From positions 1 to 22,919 of the IMG/VR virus record IMGVR_UViG_3300017991_002309: 22,919 nt of DNA, one strand, 5' to 3'. This DNA is from a virus. Under the pieces are notes generated by a model. That model saw only the letters and a program-made list of their open reading frames with translations. It made no database searches and was not told the DNA's origin. Made by a program: the position numbers and the translations under genes. Shown in pieces: positions 1 to 6,411 of the stretch. The stretch's first letter is position 1; each line of letters opens with the position of its first letter.

Positions 1-33
1 GGCCAACGGCCTGTTATTGGGCGGCTTTTTTTG
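1..33 (+). terminator. Possible rho-independent terminator at window edge
   Basis: An imperfect hairpin (GGCCAA pairing with TTGGGC, one G-G mismatch) is followed after GGC by seven T residues at 26-32. It could end a gene lying upstream of the window. The stem is weak and the upstream context is missing, so this is only a suggestion. Confidence 0.25.
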
Positions 34-66
34 ATGCGGTGGGTAAATGTTGGAGTAAGTAAGCGC

Positions 67-83
67 GCAGGCGGGCGGCCTGC
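67..83. promoter_or_regulatory. Inverted repeat upstream of terminase, possible cos or operator region
   Basis: GCAGGC and GCCTGC form a perfect 6-bp stem around the 5-nt loop GGGCG, 21 bp before the terminase small-subunit start. Lambda-type phages carry cos just upstream of the small terminase gene, so this 104-bp leader is where cos would be expected. The string GGGCGGC at 73-79 recalls the start of the lambda cos overhang, but seven bases in GC-rich DNA is weak evidence. Confidence 0.25.
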
Positions 84-104
84 AACGGGAACTGCGATCA
101 TGCC

Positions 105-728
105 ATGGAGATCAGCGAGATCGACCGCCGCCTGGCCGACCAGGCACGCGAGAAACAGCGCCTCGGCCGCAAAGTCCCTCGGGACGAACAGCGCGCGTTA
201 CGTCGCGTCCACCGGGCGGTGGACGAAGAGAGCCGCCGCCGCGCGTACGCCGCGGTGCCGAAGAAAGATTGGAAGACCTGGTCGGGCCGCCAGTACAAGA
301 CGCTCTCCGAGCAGGCGACCACCTACGGCATCCCGATCGCCGGCAAGACGATCGACCTGCCCGCCGTGGTTCGCTGGCTGCACGACTTCCTCGCCGAAAA
401 CGCCCGCCGCCTGGCGACGGTCGAGGGCGAGGATCCGATGGCCGGCCCCACGTCGCCGGCGTTGGAGCGGTGGCGCGAAGAGAAGTACCGACTTGCCAGA
501 CTGGAGCGAATGGAACGCGAGCAACTCCTCCTGCCGCGCGATCTCGTCCACCAGGGCCTGACGCGAATGGCGGCGATTTTCCGCCGCCTGGGAGACACCA
601 TGCAACGCCTCCACGGGCGCGCCGCCCACCAGCTCGTCGACGAGGCCCTGGACGACTGCCAACGAGAAATCGATGATCTGTTTTCTGATGACGATCGCCA
701 CGCTGCTGCCGACGGCTCCGACGCATGA
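105..728 (+). CDS. Terminase small subunit-like protein (Nu1 type)
   Basis: A 207-residue protein encoded directly before the terminase large subunit and overlapping it. Residues 60-95 (around WSGRQYKTLSEQATTYGIPI and IDLPAVVRWLHDFL) resemble the DNA-binding helix-turn-helix and following helix of lambda Nu1-like proteins, which recognise the packaging site and recruit the ATPase subunit. The first 50 residues are highly charged, and the C-terminal half is helical and charged, suited to oligomerisation or to binding the large subunit. The start at ATG 105 has only a weak upstream purine run (ACGGGA). No family was confirmed by search, so the call rests on context plus the HTH-like stretch. 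Confidence 0.6.
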   Translation: MEISEIDRRLADQAREKQRLGRKVPRDEQRALRRVHRAVDEESRRRAYAAVPKKDWKTWSGRQYKTLSEQATTYGIPIAGKTIDLPAVVRWLHDFLAENARRLATVEGEDPMAGPTSPALERWREEKYRLARLERMEREQLLLPRDLVHQGLTRMAAIFRRLGDTMQRLHGRAAHQLVDEALDDCQREIDDLFSDDDRHAAADGSDA

Positions 729-2721
729 CGAGCTGAGCTACTGCATCCGCACAGCCCGCGCGCCGCGGCTGCGGAGTCTGCGGCAGTTCGCCGAGGCCGA
801 GATGGTGATCCCCGAGGGCAAGTACCGCGGCATGAAGCTGCGGATCCACCGCCAGCCCTACGTCGGTCTGCTGTTCGACGCAATCGACAGCGGCCGCTGG
901 AGCCGTCGCGCGATCCTCGGTTGCGTCCAATCCGGCAAGACCTTCTGCGGCTTCGTCGCGCCGCTGCTGTACCATCTCTTCGAGCATCGCGAGACGGTGA
1001 TCTGCGGGATTCCCACCGGCGACATGGCCGGCGACAAGTGGAGCGAGGAGATCCTCCCGGCGATCGAATCCTCCGGCTATCGCCGCTGTTTGCCGAGCCG
1101 CGGCCCGGGTAGCCGCGGCGGCACCGTCAAAGACCGCGTAAAGTTCACCCACGGGCCCACGCTCAGGTTTATGTCCGGCCACGGTGGCGACGAAAAACGC
1201 TCCGCTTTCACCGCCCGCGTGGTAGTGATTACCGAGGCCGACAAGATGGACGAGGCCGGCGAGGCCTCGCGCGAAGCCGACCCGGTCTCGCAACTTGAGG
1301 CCCGCAGCTCCAGCTACGACGAGCCCGAACGAGTCCTCTCGCTCGAATGCACGACCTCGATCGAGAGCGGCCGCATCTGGCGGGAATATCAGGCCGGCAC
1401 CACCAGCCGCATCGCCTGCCCCTGCCCCCACTGCGGCGAGTACGTAACGCCCGAGCGCGAACACCTGATCGGCTGGGAGCGGGCGACAAACAAAATCGAG
1501 GCCGGGCGCCTCGGCCGCTTCGTCTGCCCGGCCTGCGGCGCCGCGATCGACGACGCGCAGCGGGCGGAAATGAACCGCCGCGCCGTGCTGGTCCACCGCG
1601 GGCAGTCGATCGGCCGCGACGGTGTGATCCACGGCGATCCGCCCGAGACCGATACGCTGGGCTTCCGCTGGAACGCCTTCAATAACCTGTTTTGGTCCAC
1701 CTCCACGATCGCCGCCGGCGAATGGGACGCGGCCGAGAAACCCGAGGGCCCCGAGCGCGAAAACGCCGAAAAGCAACAGTGCCAATTCGTTTGGGCCGTG
1801 CCTTATTTGCCGCCGGACATCGAACACGTCGAGCTGAAGCCGGGCGACGTCCGCCGGCGGACCGGCGCCTTGGAGCAGAACCTCGTCCCGGCCGATACCG
1901 AGCACCTGGTCGTCGGCACCGACGTCGGCAAGTGGCATTTCTGGTACCTCGTCCTGGCCGCCGGGCCGTCGGGACTCCACGTGCCCGATTACGGGGTCAC
2001 GGAGGTCCACAGCGACGACCTGCCCGAGTCCAACGCGATCGTCCAGGCCTTGCGGGAGTTCCGCCGGCGGGCCGAGGATGGCTGGCCGATCGCCGGCCGC
2101 AGCGATCGCCGCGTGCCCGACCGCGTCTGGATCGACAGCGGTTACATGCCCGATGCGGTTTTCCAGTTCATTCGCGAATCGGGCACGCTGCGGGCCAACC
2201 GCTACATGGGGATCGTCGGCCGCGGTCTGTCCCAGATCCGGCGGATGGAACGCGGCAATTACACCGCGCCGGCGAAGACCGATAAGTGGGTCCGGCGAAT
2301 CGGCGACGGTTGGCACCTGACGCTGGTGCCAAAGTATCGCGCCGCGCAGATCACGATCAACGCCGACCAGTACAAGCTGGCCTGCCAGCACGGGTTCGCA
2401 CTACCGGCGGGCCAGCCCGGGGCGATCACGCTCTTCGATCCGGGTCTCGACCGCAAGCGGCACACCAAACTGGAGCACCACCTCCTCAGCGAAAAACTCG
2501 TCCACCGCGTGGTCCCCGGCCGCGGCGAGATCGATGTATGGGAAAAGCACGGTGCGAACCACTGGCTGGACTGCGCCTGCTACGCCCTTTGTGCGCTTAA
2601 CTTCTGCGGCTTCCGCCTGCTCGAAACGCAGGCGGCCGCCGCGGCCGCCCCCCTGCAACGCCCGGCCGCCCGGCTCGTAACGCCGGACGGGCAACCTTAC
2701 CTGGTAACGGAACGGAGCTAA
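673..2721 (+). CDS. Terminase large subunit, GpA family ATPase/nuclease
   Basis: A 682-residue packaging motor that pumps DNA into proheads and cuts the concatemer. The N-terminal ATPase has a Walker A-like motif GCVQSGKT (83-90), a Walker B-like VVVITEAD (183-190) and a coupling-motif-like SLECTTS (223-229). A four- or five-cysteine cluster, CPCPHC (249-254) with CPAC (285-288), looks like a zinc ribbon between the ATPase and nuclease parts. Candidate metal-binding acidic residues of the RNase H-like nuclease are D417 (GTDVGKW), D488 (VWIDSGY) and D633 (HWLDCACYA). The length is close to the lambda gpA class. The start at ATG 673 overlaps the small-subunit gene by 56 bases; ATG 688 is an alternative. 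The GpA/Nu1 pairing suggests cos-type packaging, which is an inference. Confidence 0.93.
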   Translation: MICFLMTIATLLPTAPTHDELSYCIRTARAPRLRSLRQFAEAEMVIPEGKYRGMKLRIHRQPYVGLLFDAIDSGRWSRRAILGCVQSGKTFCGFVAPLLYHLFEHRETVICGIPTGDMAGDKWSEEILPAIESSGYRRCLPSRGPGSRGGTVKDRVKFTHGPTLRFMSGHGGDEKRSAFTARVVVITEADKMDEAGEASREADPVSQLEARSSSYDEPERVLSLECTTSIESGRIWREYQAGTTSRIACPCPHCGEYVTPEREHLIGWERATNKIEAGRLGRFVCPACGAAIDDAQRAEMNRRAVLVHRGQSIGRDGVIHGDPPETDTLGFRWNAFNNLFWSTSTIAAGEWDAAEKPEGPERENAEKQQCQFVWAVPYLPPDIEHVELKPGDVRRRTGALEQNLVPADTEHLVVGTDVGKWHFWYLVLAAGPSGLHVPDYGVTEVHSDDLPESNAIVQALREFRRRAEDGWPIAGRSDRRVPDRVWIDSGYMPDAVFQFIRESGTLRANRYMGIVGRGLSQIRRMERGNYTAPAKTDKWVRRIGDGWHLTLVPKYRAAQITINADQYKLACQHGFALPAGQPGAITLFDPGLDRKRHTKLEHHLLSEKLVHRVVPGRGEIDVWEKHGANHWLDCACYALCALNFCGFRLLETQAAAAAAPLQRPAARLVTPDGQPYLVTERS

Positions 2722-2733
2722 CACGGAGCTAAC
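2712..2733 (+). repeat. 11-bp tandem duplication carrying stop codon and ribosome binding site
   Basis: ACGGAGCTAAC occurs twice back to back (2712-2722 and 2723-2733). The first copy holds the terminase TAA stop (2719-2721). The second provides GGAG as a Shine-Dalgarno 8 bases before the ATG at 2735. This is a small slippage-type duplication. Confidence 0.8.
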
Positions 2734-2734
2734 C

Positions 2735-3106
2735 ATGGCTAGACGCAGTACCAAGAGAGCTGGCGGCACACCGCCGGCCGCGCCGCCGCCGATCGACCTG
2801 GGCCCGGAGCCGCTGCCGGCGGCCGAGGAGACGACAGAGGCCGCACCGGCGGCCGAACCCGCGCCGATCGACCCCGGCCAGCAATCCGCAATCATCGAGC
2901 TGCCGGTCGCGGAGCTGGGCAACGAATACGTCTCTCGCCACTGCGAGGCCCGGCTCAATCACCGCCAGTCGGTGGCCCTGCAGCGGCTCTTTAACGGGCT
3001 TGACGCCGCCGGCGCGCGGTTGGCCGGCGGCAATCGCATCTACAGTCGCCCCGACGCCGTTCGCTGGCTGCTCGAACAGATTGCGGAGGCGATCGATGGC
3101 AAATAA
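2735..3106 (+). CDS. Hypothetical protein, proline/alanine-rich N-terminus with helical C-terminus
   Basis: A 123-residue protein of unrecognised family. Residues 1-50 are Pro/Ala/Glu-rich and probably disordered. Residues 55-123 look folded: a strand-like AIIELPV stretch, then helices around LNHRQSVALQRLF and DAVRWLLEQIAEAI. The pattern resembles a small helical DNA- or protein-binding domain, but no function is claimed. It starts 13 bases after the terminase stop, with GGAG from the 11-bp duplication as ribosome site. It overlaps the next gene by 11 bases, which suggests translational coupling. Confidence 0.7.
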   Translation: MARRSTKRAGGTPPAAPPPIDLGPEPLPAAEETTEAAPAAEPAPIDPGQQSAIIELPVAELGNEYVSRHCEARLNHRQSVALQRLFNGLDAAGARLAGGNRIYSRPDAVRWLLEQIAEAIDGK

Positions 3107-3464
3107 ACGCTCCCGCCGCAAGACCCCGCCACGCCACGTCCGCGCCCGGGCGCCGGCCAAGACCCGCGGGAAGATGAACGGCCTCGAGGCCGAGTACGCC
3201 GCGATGCTCACCGCCCGGCAGAACATCGGTGCGGTGATCTGGTGGGCCTATGAGTCGATGCGTTTTCAGATCGGACGGCTCGCCTACTACACGCCCGACT
3301 TCGTCGTGCAACTGCCCGACGGCACGATCCAGCTCCACGAGGTCAAGGGCCACTGGCGCCAGGCAGCCCGGGTGCGGATCAAGTGCGCCGCCGAACGGTT
3401 TCCGTTCGACTTCATCGCGGTGCGGAAGGGGAAGGACGGCGCGTGGGAATTCGAGGAGTTTTGA
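3096..3464 (+). CDS. PD-(D/E)XK-like nuclease, DUF1064-like
   Basis: A 122-residue protein. After a basic N-terminus (1-25), the segment NGLEAEYAAML is followed by YYTPDFVV (65-71) and HEVKGHW (81-87). Together these give the E, D and E-x-K residues of a PD-(D/E)XK nuclease core: E33 or nearby, D68, E82, K84. This matches small phage DUF1064 proteins, thought to be resolvase-like or DNA-end-processing nucleases, often near packaging genes. ATG 3096 is chosen over the more upstream in-frame ATG 3000 because GGAGG lies at 3085-3089, six bases before it, and because the upstream extension is unlike the family. It probably trims or resolves DNA during packaging or recombination (inference). Confidence 0.75.
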   Translation: MANKRSRRKTPPRHVRARAPAKTRGKMNGLEAEYAAMLTARQNIGAVIWWAYESMRFQIGRLAYYTPDFVVQLPDGTIQLHEVKGHWRQAARVRIKCAAERFPFDFIAVRKGKDGAWEFEEF

Positions 3465-3467
3465 AAG

Positions 3468-3559
3468 CTGACGGGGTGAGGGGGTGACTGGGTGAGAGAA
3501 CTTTTGTCGTCACCCCGTCACCCCGTCACCCCGTCACCCCGTCACCCCATCACCCCGTC
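3468..3559. repeat. GGGGTGAC-type octamer repeats in inverted arrangement
   Basis: Three forward units (GACGGGGTGAGGGGGTGACTGG region, 3468-3496) are followed by about six reverse units, GTCACCCC repeated (3509-3559). The two arms can pair into a long GC-rich hairpin between the nuclease stop and the ParB-like start. The only T run is in the loop (CTTTTG), so it is not a standard terminator. Confidence 0.85.
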
Positions 3560-3572
3560 CAGAGGACAACCC

Positions 3573-4175
3573 GTGGCCAAAAGAAAAACCAGCGGCGGCC
3601 GAGCGGCCGCGGCGAAACTCGATCACATCGCCGGGGACCTCCGCCCACTGGCCGTGCCGATCGGCGAATTCGTGCTGGATCCCCGCAACGCGCGGAAACA
3701 CGACGAGCAAAACGTCGCGGCGATCGCCGCGAGCCTGCAGCGCTTCGGCCAGCGCAAGCCGATCGTCGCCAACCGCGCCAATAAGCAGATCGAGGCCGGC
3801 AACGGCACGCTGCTGGCGGCGCAGACACTCGGCTGGTCGCAGCTTGCGGTGGTCTGGGTCGAGGACGATCCGGCCGCCGCCACCGGGTTCGCCGTCGCCG
3901 ACAATCGCACCGCCGAGCTGGCGGCCTGGGACGAAGAGATCCTCGCCGACTTGCTCTCGGAGACCCGCGAGGAACTCGGCGATCTCTACGACGAGTTGCT
4001 GCTCGACGAGTTCGACGCCGCCGAGGACGACGACGGCCAGGCCGCCGCCGAGACGTCCCAGGCCGTGCCCGACGCGTTCCAGGTGGTCGTGGACTGCCGC
4101 GACGAGGCCGACCAGAAACGGCTCTACGAACGGCTCCAGAAGGAGGGCCGCAACTGCCGGCTGCTTACCGTGTGA
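3573..4175 (+). CDS. ParB-like N-terminal domain protein
   Basis: A 200-residue protein with a ParB/sulfiredoxin fold core at about residues 27-98. DPRNARKHDEQNV (36-48) is the family's Asn-rich box, then comes AAIAASLQRFGQRKPI, then IEAGNGTLLAAQTLGW (73-88). The usual CTP-binding GxxR box reads GNGT here, as in many phage ParB-like proteins linked to DNA modification rather than partition. AVADNRTAELAAWD (107-120) is also typical of phage members. The C-terminal 32 residues form a separate small domain after an acidic linker. GTG 3573 is chosen because AGAGGA (3561-3566) precedes it; an upstream in-frame ATG at 3492 would translate the octamer repeats. The next gene starts 39 bases downstream. 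Confidence 0.85.
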   Translation: MAKRKTSGGRAAAAKLDHIAGDLRPLAVPIGEFVLDPRNARKHDEQNVAAIAASLQRFGQRKPIVANRANKQIEAGNGTLLAAQTLGWSQLAVVWVEDDPAAATGFAVADNRTAELAAWDEEILADLLSETREELGDLYDELLLDEFDAAEDDDGQAAAETSQAVPDAFQVVVDCRDEADQKRLYERLQKEGRNCRLLTV

Positions 4176-4186
4176 TTGCAGATTTT
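4174..4186 (+). repeat. Fragment of GATTGCA-type repeat
   Basis: GATTGCAGATTTT overlaps the last bases of the ParB-like stop region. It matches one and a half units of the GATTGCA repeats found elsewhere in the window. It is short enough that chance is possible. Confidence 0.4.
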
Positions 4187-4214
4187 CCAACTCGGCGGCC
4201 CCGCGTGAACGATT

Positions 4215-5501
4215 ATGACCAGCAGCCCGGCGAGAATCTCAAAGACTCGCAAGATCGACGTCGCCCTGGCGACGCCGGTGCACCGCTCCTTTCGCGTCGA
4301 CCAGGTCGCCGGCATGTTCGATCTGGCGATCGAAGAGAAGGCCCGCCAGCAGTTCACCGCCGAGGTACCCGCCGCCGGCGAAGACTGGCGGATCGGCGTG
4401 ATCGTCGGCCCCTCGGGCAGCGGCAAGACGAGCATCGCCCGGGCGGCCTTCGGCAAACACCTATACACCGGCTTCCGCTGGCCCAAGGACAAGGCCGTGG
4501 TCGACGGCTTCGGCGAGCGGCTGTCGATCAAAGAGGTTACGCACATGCTTACGGCCGTCGGCTTTTCCTCGCCGCCGAGCTGGGTGAAGCCGTTTCAGGT
4601 CCTCTCCAACGGCGAACAGTTCCGGTGCAACCTGGCCCGGGCGCTGCTATCAATCGGGAAGCTGGTCGCCTACGACGAGTTTACCAGCGTGGTCGATCGC
4701 ACGGTGGCCAAGATCGGCTCTGCGGCGGTCAGCAAGGCGCTGCGCAAGGGCCGGATCGCAAAACAGTTCGTCGCCGTGACCTGCCACTACGACGTGGTCG
4801 AGTGGCTCGAACCCGATTGGGTGCTGGATATGGCAAGCTGCCAGTTGGCAAGGGGGTGTCTTCAGCGACCAACAATTACAATCGAAGTCGCTCCGGTCCA
4901 CCGCTCCGCCTGGGTTCTGTTTCGCCGGCATCACTATCTAAGCGGCGAGATCTCCGTGGGCGCCCGCTGCTTCGCCGCCTTCATTGACCAGCAGCCGGTG
5001 GCCTTTTCCGCCTGGCTGAACTACATAACCAAGGGCCGCCGCCCGCGCGACATGCGCGAACACCGCACCGTCGTCCTGCCCGATTACCAGGGGATCGGGA
5101 TCGGCAACCGCCTGAGCGAATTCTGCGCGTCGATCTGGACGGGCCTCGGCGGCCGCGCGTTTTCGACAACCGGCCACCCGGCGATGATCGGCTATCGCTC
5201 CGCTTCGGCCAACTGGCGGCGGATCCGTTTGGGGATGGTCCGGCCGACCAGCTCCGGCGGCATGTTCCGCAAAACCAGCGCCGACAAGTACGCGGGGAGT
5301 TCCTGCAAGCGGATCACCGGCGGCTTCCAGTACTGCGGCCCCGCCATGCCGCGGGCCCGGGCGCGCGAGTTCGCCGCCGAGTGCACGACCACGATGCAAG
5401 TCTGGCATATTGTCCGACGGCACCCGGGCTGTCGACGCGCGCACTCGCGCAGCGCGCCGACTTATCCATTACGTGCGTGCGGCGCGCCCTGGAAGAACTG
5501 A
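4215..5501 (+). CDS. ABC-type ATPase fused to GNAT acyltransferase (COG2401-like)
   Basis: A 428-residue two-domain protein. The ABC ATPase spans about residues 25-210: Walker A GPSGSGKT (65-72), signature LSNGEQ (130-135, a variant of LSGGQ), Walker B VAYDEF (151-156) with D154 and E155, and the switch histidine H191 in TCHYD. No transmembrane segment is present, so this is not a transporter. The second part (about 220-370) is GNAT-like, with HHYLSG (239-244), an acyl-CoA loop RTVVLPDYQGIGIGNRL (284-300) and a conserved-looking STTGHPAMIGYRSAS stretch (317-331). I recall this ABC plus acetyltransferase fusion as COG2401, function unknown. The final ~40 residues are Arg/Pro/Cys-rich and look like out-of-frame sequence, where the winged-helix gene overlaps. 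The ParB-like neighbour suggests a DNA-linked role. Confidence 0.85.
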   Translation: MTSSPARISKTRKIDVALATPVHRSFRVDQVAGMFDLAIEEKARQQFTAEVPAAGEDWRIGVIVGPSGSGKTSIARAAFGKHLYTGFRWPKDKAVVDGFGERLSIKEVTHMLTAVGFSSPPSWVKPFQVLSNGEQFRCNLARALLSIGKLVAYDEFTSVVDRTVAKIGSAAVSKALRKGRIAKQFVAVTCHYDVVEWLEPDWVLDMASCQLARGCLQRPTITIEVAPVHRSAWVLFRRHHYLSGEISVGARCFAAFIDQQPVAFSAWLNYITKGRRPRDMREHRTVVLPDYQGIGIGNRLSEFCASIWTGLGGRAFSTTGHPAMIGYRSASANWRRIRLGMVRPTSSGGMFRKTSADKYAGSSCKRITGGFQYCGPAMPRARAREFAAECTTTMQVWHIVRRHPGCRRAHSRSAPTYPLRACGAPWKN

Positions 5502-5593
5502 TCGCCGCCGGCGACGTCGAACAAAAGGGCCGCGGCGGCTCCCGGGGGCGGCCGCAGGCGTTCTACGCGCGGGGTGAGGGGGTGACGGGGTGA
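5381..5593 (+). CDS. Small winged helix-turn-helix protein
   Basis: A 70-residue protein read from GTG 5381, overlapping the ABC-GNAT gene by 121 bases in another frame. LSTRALAQRADLSITCVRRALEELIAAGDVEQKG (18-51) is a classic helix-turn-helix plus wing strand, followed by GRPQAFYA typical of a wing. It is probably a transcriptional regulator, with the operator-rich gap downstream as an obvious target. The last residues, GEGVTG and the stop, are encoded by GGGGTGAC repeats, so the repeat has become coding. The start is uncertain: no clear ribosome site is seen. A frameshifted fusion to the upstream gene is possible. Confidence 0.6.
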   Translation: MHDHDASLAYCPTAPGLSTRALAQRADLSITCVRRALEELIAAGDVEQKGRGGSRGRPQAFYARGEGVTG

Positions 5594-5615
5594 GTCGGCG
5601 TTTTCACCCCGTCAC
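5571..5615. repeat. GGGGTGAC repeats forming a perfect 12-bp hairpin
   Basis: GTGACGGGGTGA (5582-5593) pairs perfectly with TCACCCCGTCAC (5604-5615) across a 10-nt loop. The stem contains the stop codon of the winged-helix gene. It lacks a trailing T run, but it is strong enough to block RNA 3' decay or help terminate the upstream operon. Confidence 0.85.
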
Positions 5616-5927
5616 GTCCAGCCGTAACCCCTTCCCTCCCAACGACTTCCGCCTTCCCCCTTCCCCTTTCCGGCTTGTCGGGGATTCCCGATTTCCCCTA
5701 ACCCCTTGCCGGCAAACGACTTAGGGCGTCGTGTTCCGCGTATTTCGCCGGAAATACCGGCCGCTGCCGGACTTTCGGGAGAATTCCGAAACCCGTAAGT
5801 CGCTACCGCGCAAGGACTTCCGATCAAATCCGCCAATCGGGGAGATTTTCTCACTTCCCCCATTTGGGTGGAGTGATATAATAGTAGTAGACGGGGGCAA
5901 GACACCACCTAACATAAGGAACACGCA
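5616..5927. promoter_or_regulatory. Non-coding control region with several inverted repeats
   Basis: This 312-bp stretch is the longest gap without a convincing gene. It opens with a C/T-rich tract (about 5616-5710). Inverted repeats follow: TCGGG...CCCGA (5678-5691), the perfect palindrome TTGCCGGCAA (5706-5715), GCCGG...CCGGC (5747-5761) and TTTCGG...CCGAAA (5773-5791). CGACTTA at about 5717 is the reverse complement of TAAGTCG at about 5795. It ends in a promoter and ribosome site for the 5928 gene. An open frame crosses it (5731-5931), but the composition and the promoter inside it argue against coding. The repressor could be the adjacent winged-helix protein (inference). Confidence 0.5.
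5874..5882 (+). promoter_or_regulatory. Extended -10 promoter
   Basis: TGATATAAT is a perfect TGn plus TATAAT extended -10 element, rare in such GC-rich DNA. No good -35 lies 17 bases upstream (CTTCCC at 5854-5859), which extended -10 promoters do not need. Transcription would start near 5889-5891, about 38 bases before the ATG at 5928. Confidence 0.6.
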
Positions 5928-6377
5928 ATGAACGAGATTCGCCGAGAAGCCCGGGAGCGGGGGCTCGACTGGAACGCGGTCCGCCAGGCGGCGGCGGAGG
6001 TGCGGGACGCGGAACGGGAGAAACGCCAGCGGCCCAACGAGGTGCGGGAGACCGCCTGGATCATGGCCACCGCCTGCACGCCGGCGAGCTGGCCGTTTTG
6101 GCGGCACGGGTTTTACAGCCGCTGGGGGCGGCGGATCGCCCGCGGGGCCGACTACACGGTCATTCCCCGCTACGACGAGATCGCCCAAGAAGTTGGCTGG
6201 TACTTCCCGGAATACTCCGGCGACGACGGCACGGAGCGGCTGTTCGAGTTCCTGCTTTCCCCTTACGACAAACTCCCGACTCGGGAGGAAATCTACCGCA
6301 AGGCGATGGACCTGGTCGAATGCCACAAGGCGATGGACCTGGTCGAATGCCACCAGCCCGCCGCCATTCCTTTTTGA
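5928..6377 (+). CDS. Hypothetical protein with internal 9-residue duplication
   Basis: A 149-residue protein of unrecognised family. The N-terminal 40 residues are a charged helix (ARERGLDWNAVRQAAAEV). The middle is aromatic-rich (ASWPFWRHGFYSRWGRR), followed by DYTVIPRYDEIAQEVGWYFPEY, which looks like a globular core. The C-terminus contains KAMDLVECH twice in a row from an exact 27-bp duplication. ATG 5928 has TAAGGA at 5915-5920 as a good ribosome site and its own promoter upstream. Sitting between a hairpin-flanked gap and the ASCH gene, it begins a probable independently transcribed accessory unit. Confidence 0.7.
   Translation: MNEIRREARERGLDWNAVRQAAAEVRDAEREKRQRPNEVRETAWIMATACTPASWPFWRHGFYSRWGRRIARGADYTVIPRYDEIAQEVGWYFPEYSGDDGTERLFEFLLSPYDKLPTREEIYRKAMDLVECHKAMDLVECHQPAAIPF
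6300..6353 (+). repeat. Exact 27-bp tandem duplication inside a gene
   Basis: The 27-bp unit beginning AAGGCGATGGACCTGG occurs at 6300-6326 and again, without a mismatch, at 6327-6353. It adds nine residues (KAMDLVECH) in frame near the C-terminus. Perfect identity points to a recent event. Confidence 0.95.
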
Positions 6378-6409
6378 CAGATTCACCTTTGATAGATTCA
6401 CCTTATAAT
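6374..6409 (+). promoter_or_regulatory. Tandem 15-bp repeats abutting a consensus -10
   Basis: TTGACAGATTCACCT (6374-6388) and TTGATAGATTCACCT (6389-6403) are followed directly by TATAAT (6404-6409). Both boxes match consensus, but the TTGACA-TATAAT gap is 24 bp, and the second TTGATA leaves only 9 bp. The -10 lies just 2 bp before the ASCH ATG, so a start site there would fall inside the gene. It may be a promoter disrupted by duplication, or an operator pair. Confidence 0.45.
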
Positions 6410-6411
6410 CA

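Noticed and set aside
31-561. Open frame overlapping the terminase small subunit in another frame
   Set aside because: The product is Arg/Ser/Pro-rich with no fold-like pattern; the 105-728 frame has the HTH-like region and fits next to the large subunit.
112-2391. 759-codon open frame on the minus strand
   Set aside because: It lies opposite the two terminase genes, is a GC-rich antisense shadow, and has Arg/Gly/Ala-rich sequence without motifs.
3509-3559. CRISPR-like array of GTCACCCC units
   Set aside because: The units are contiguous octamers without spacers, so this is a simple tandem repeat.
4215-4850. ABC transporter ATP-binding subunit
   Set aside because: No permease gene or membrane segment is present and the ATPase is fused to an acyltransferase, so transport is unlikely.
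4172-4987. 271-codon + strand frame overlapping the ABC-GNAT gene
   Set aside because: It encodes an Arg-rich shadow; all ABC and GNAT motifs are in the 4215 frame.
5731-5931. 66-codon open frame in the control gap, with an ATGA overlap to the next gene
   Set aside because: It runs through inverted repeats and the -10 promoter, has no ribosome site and shows no domain. It was considered as a leader peptide but not supported.
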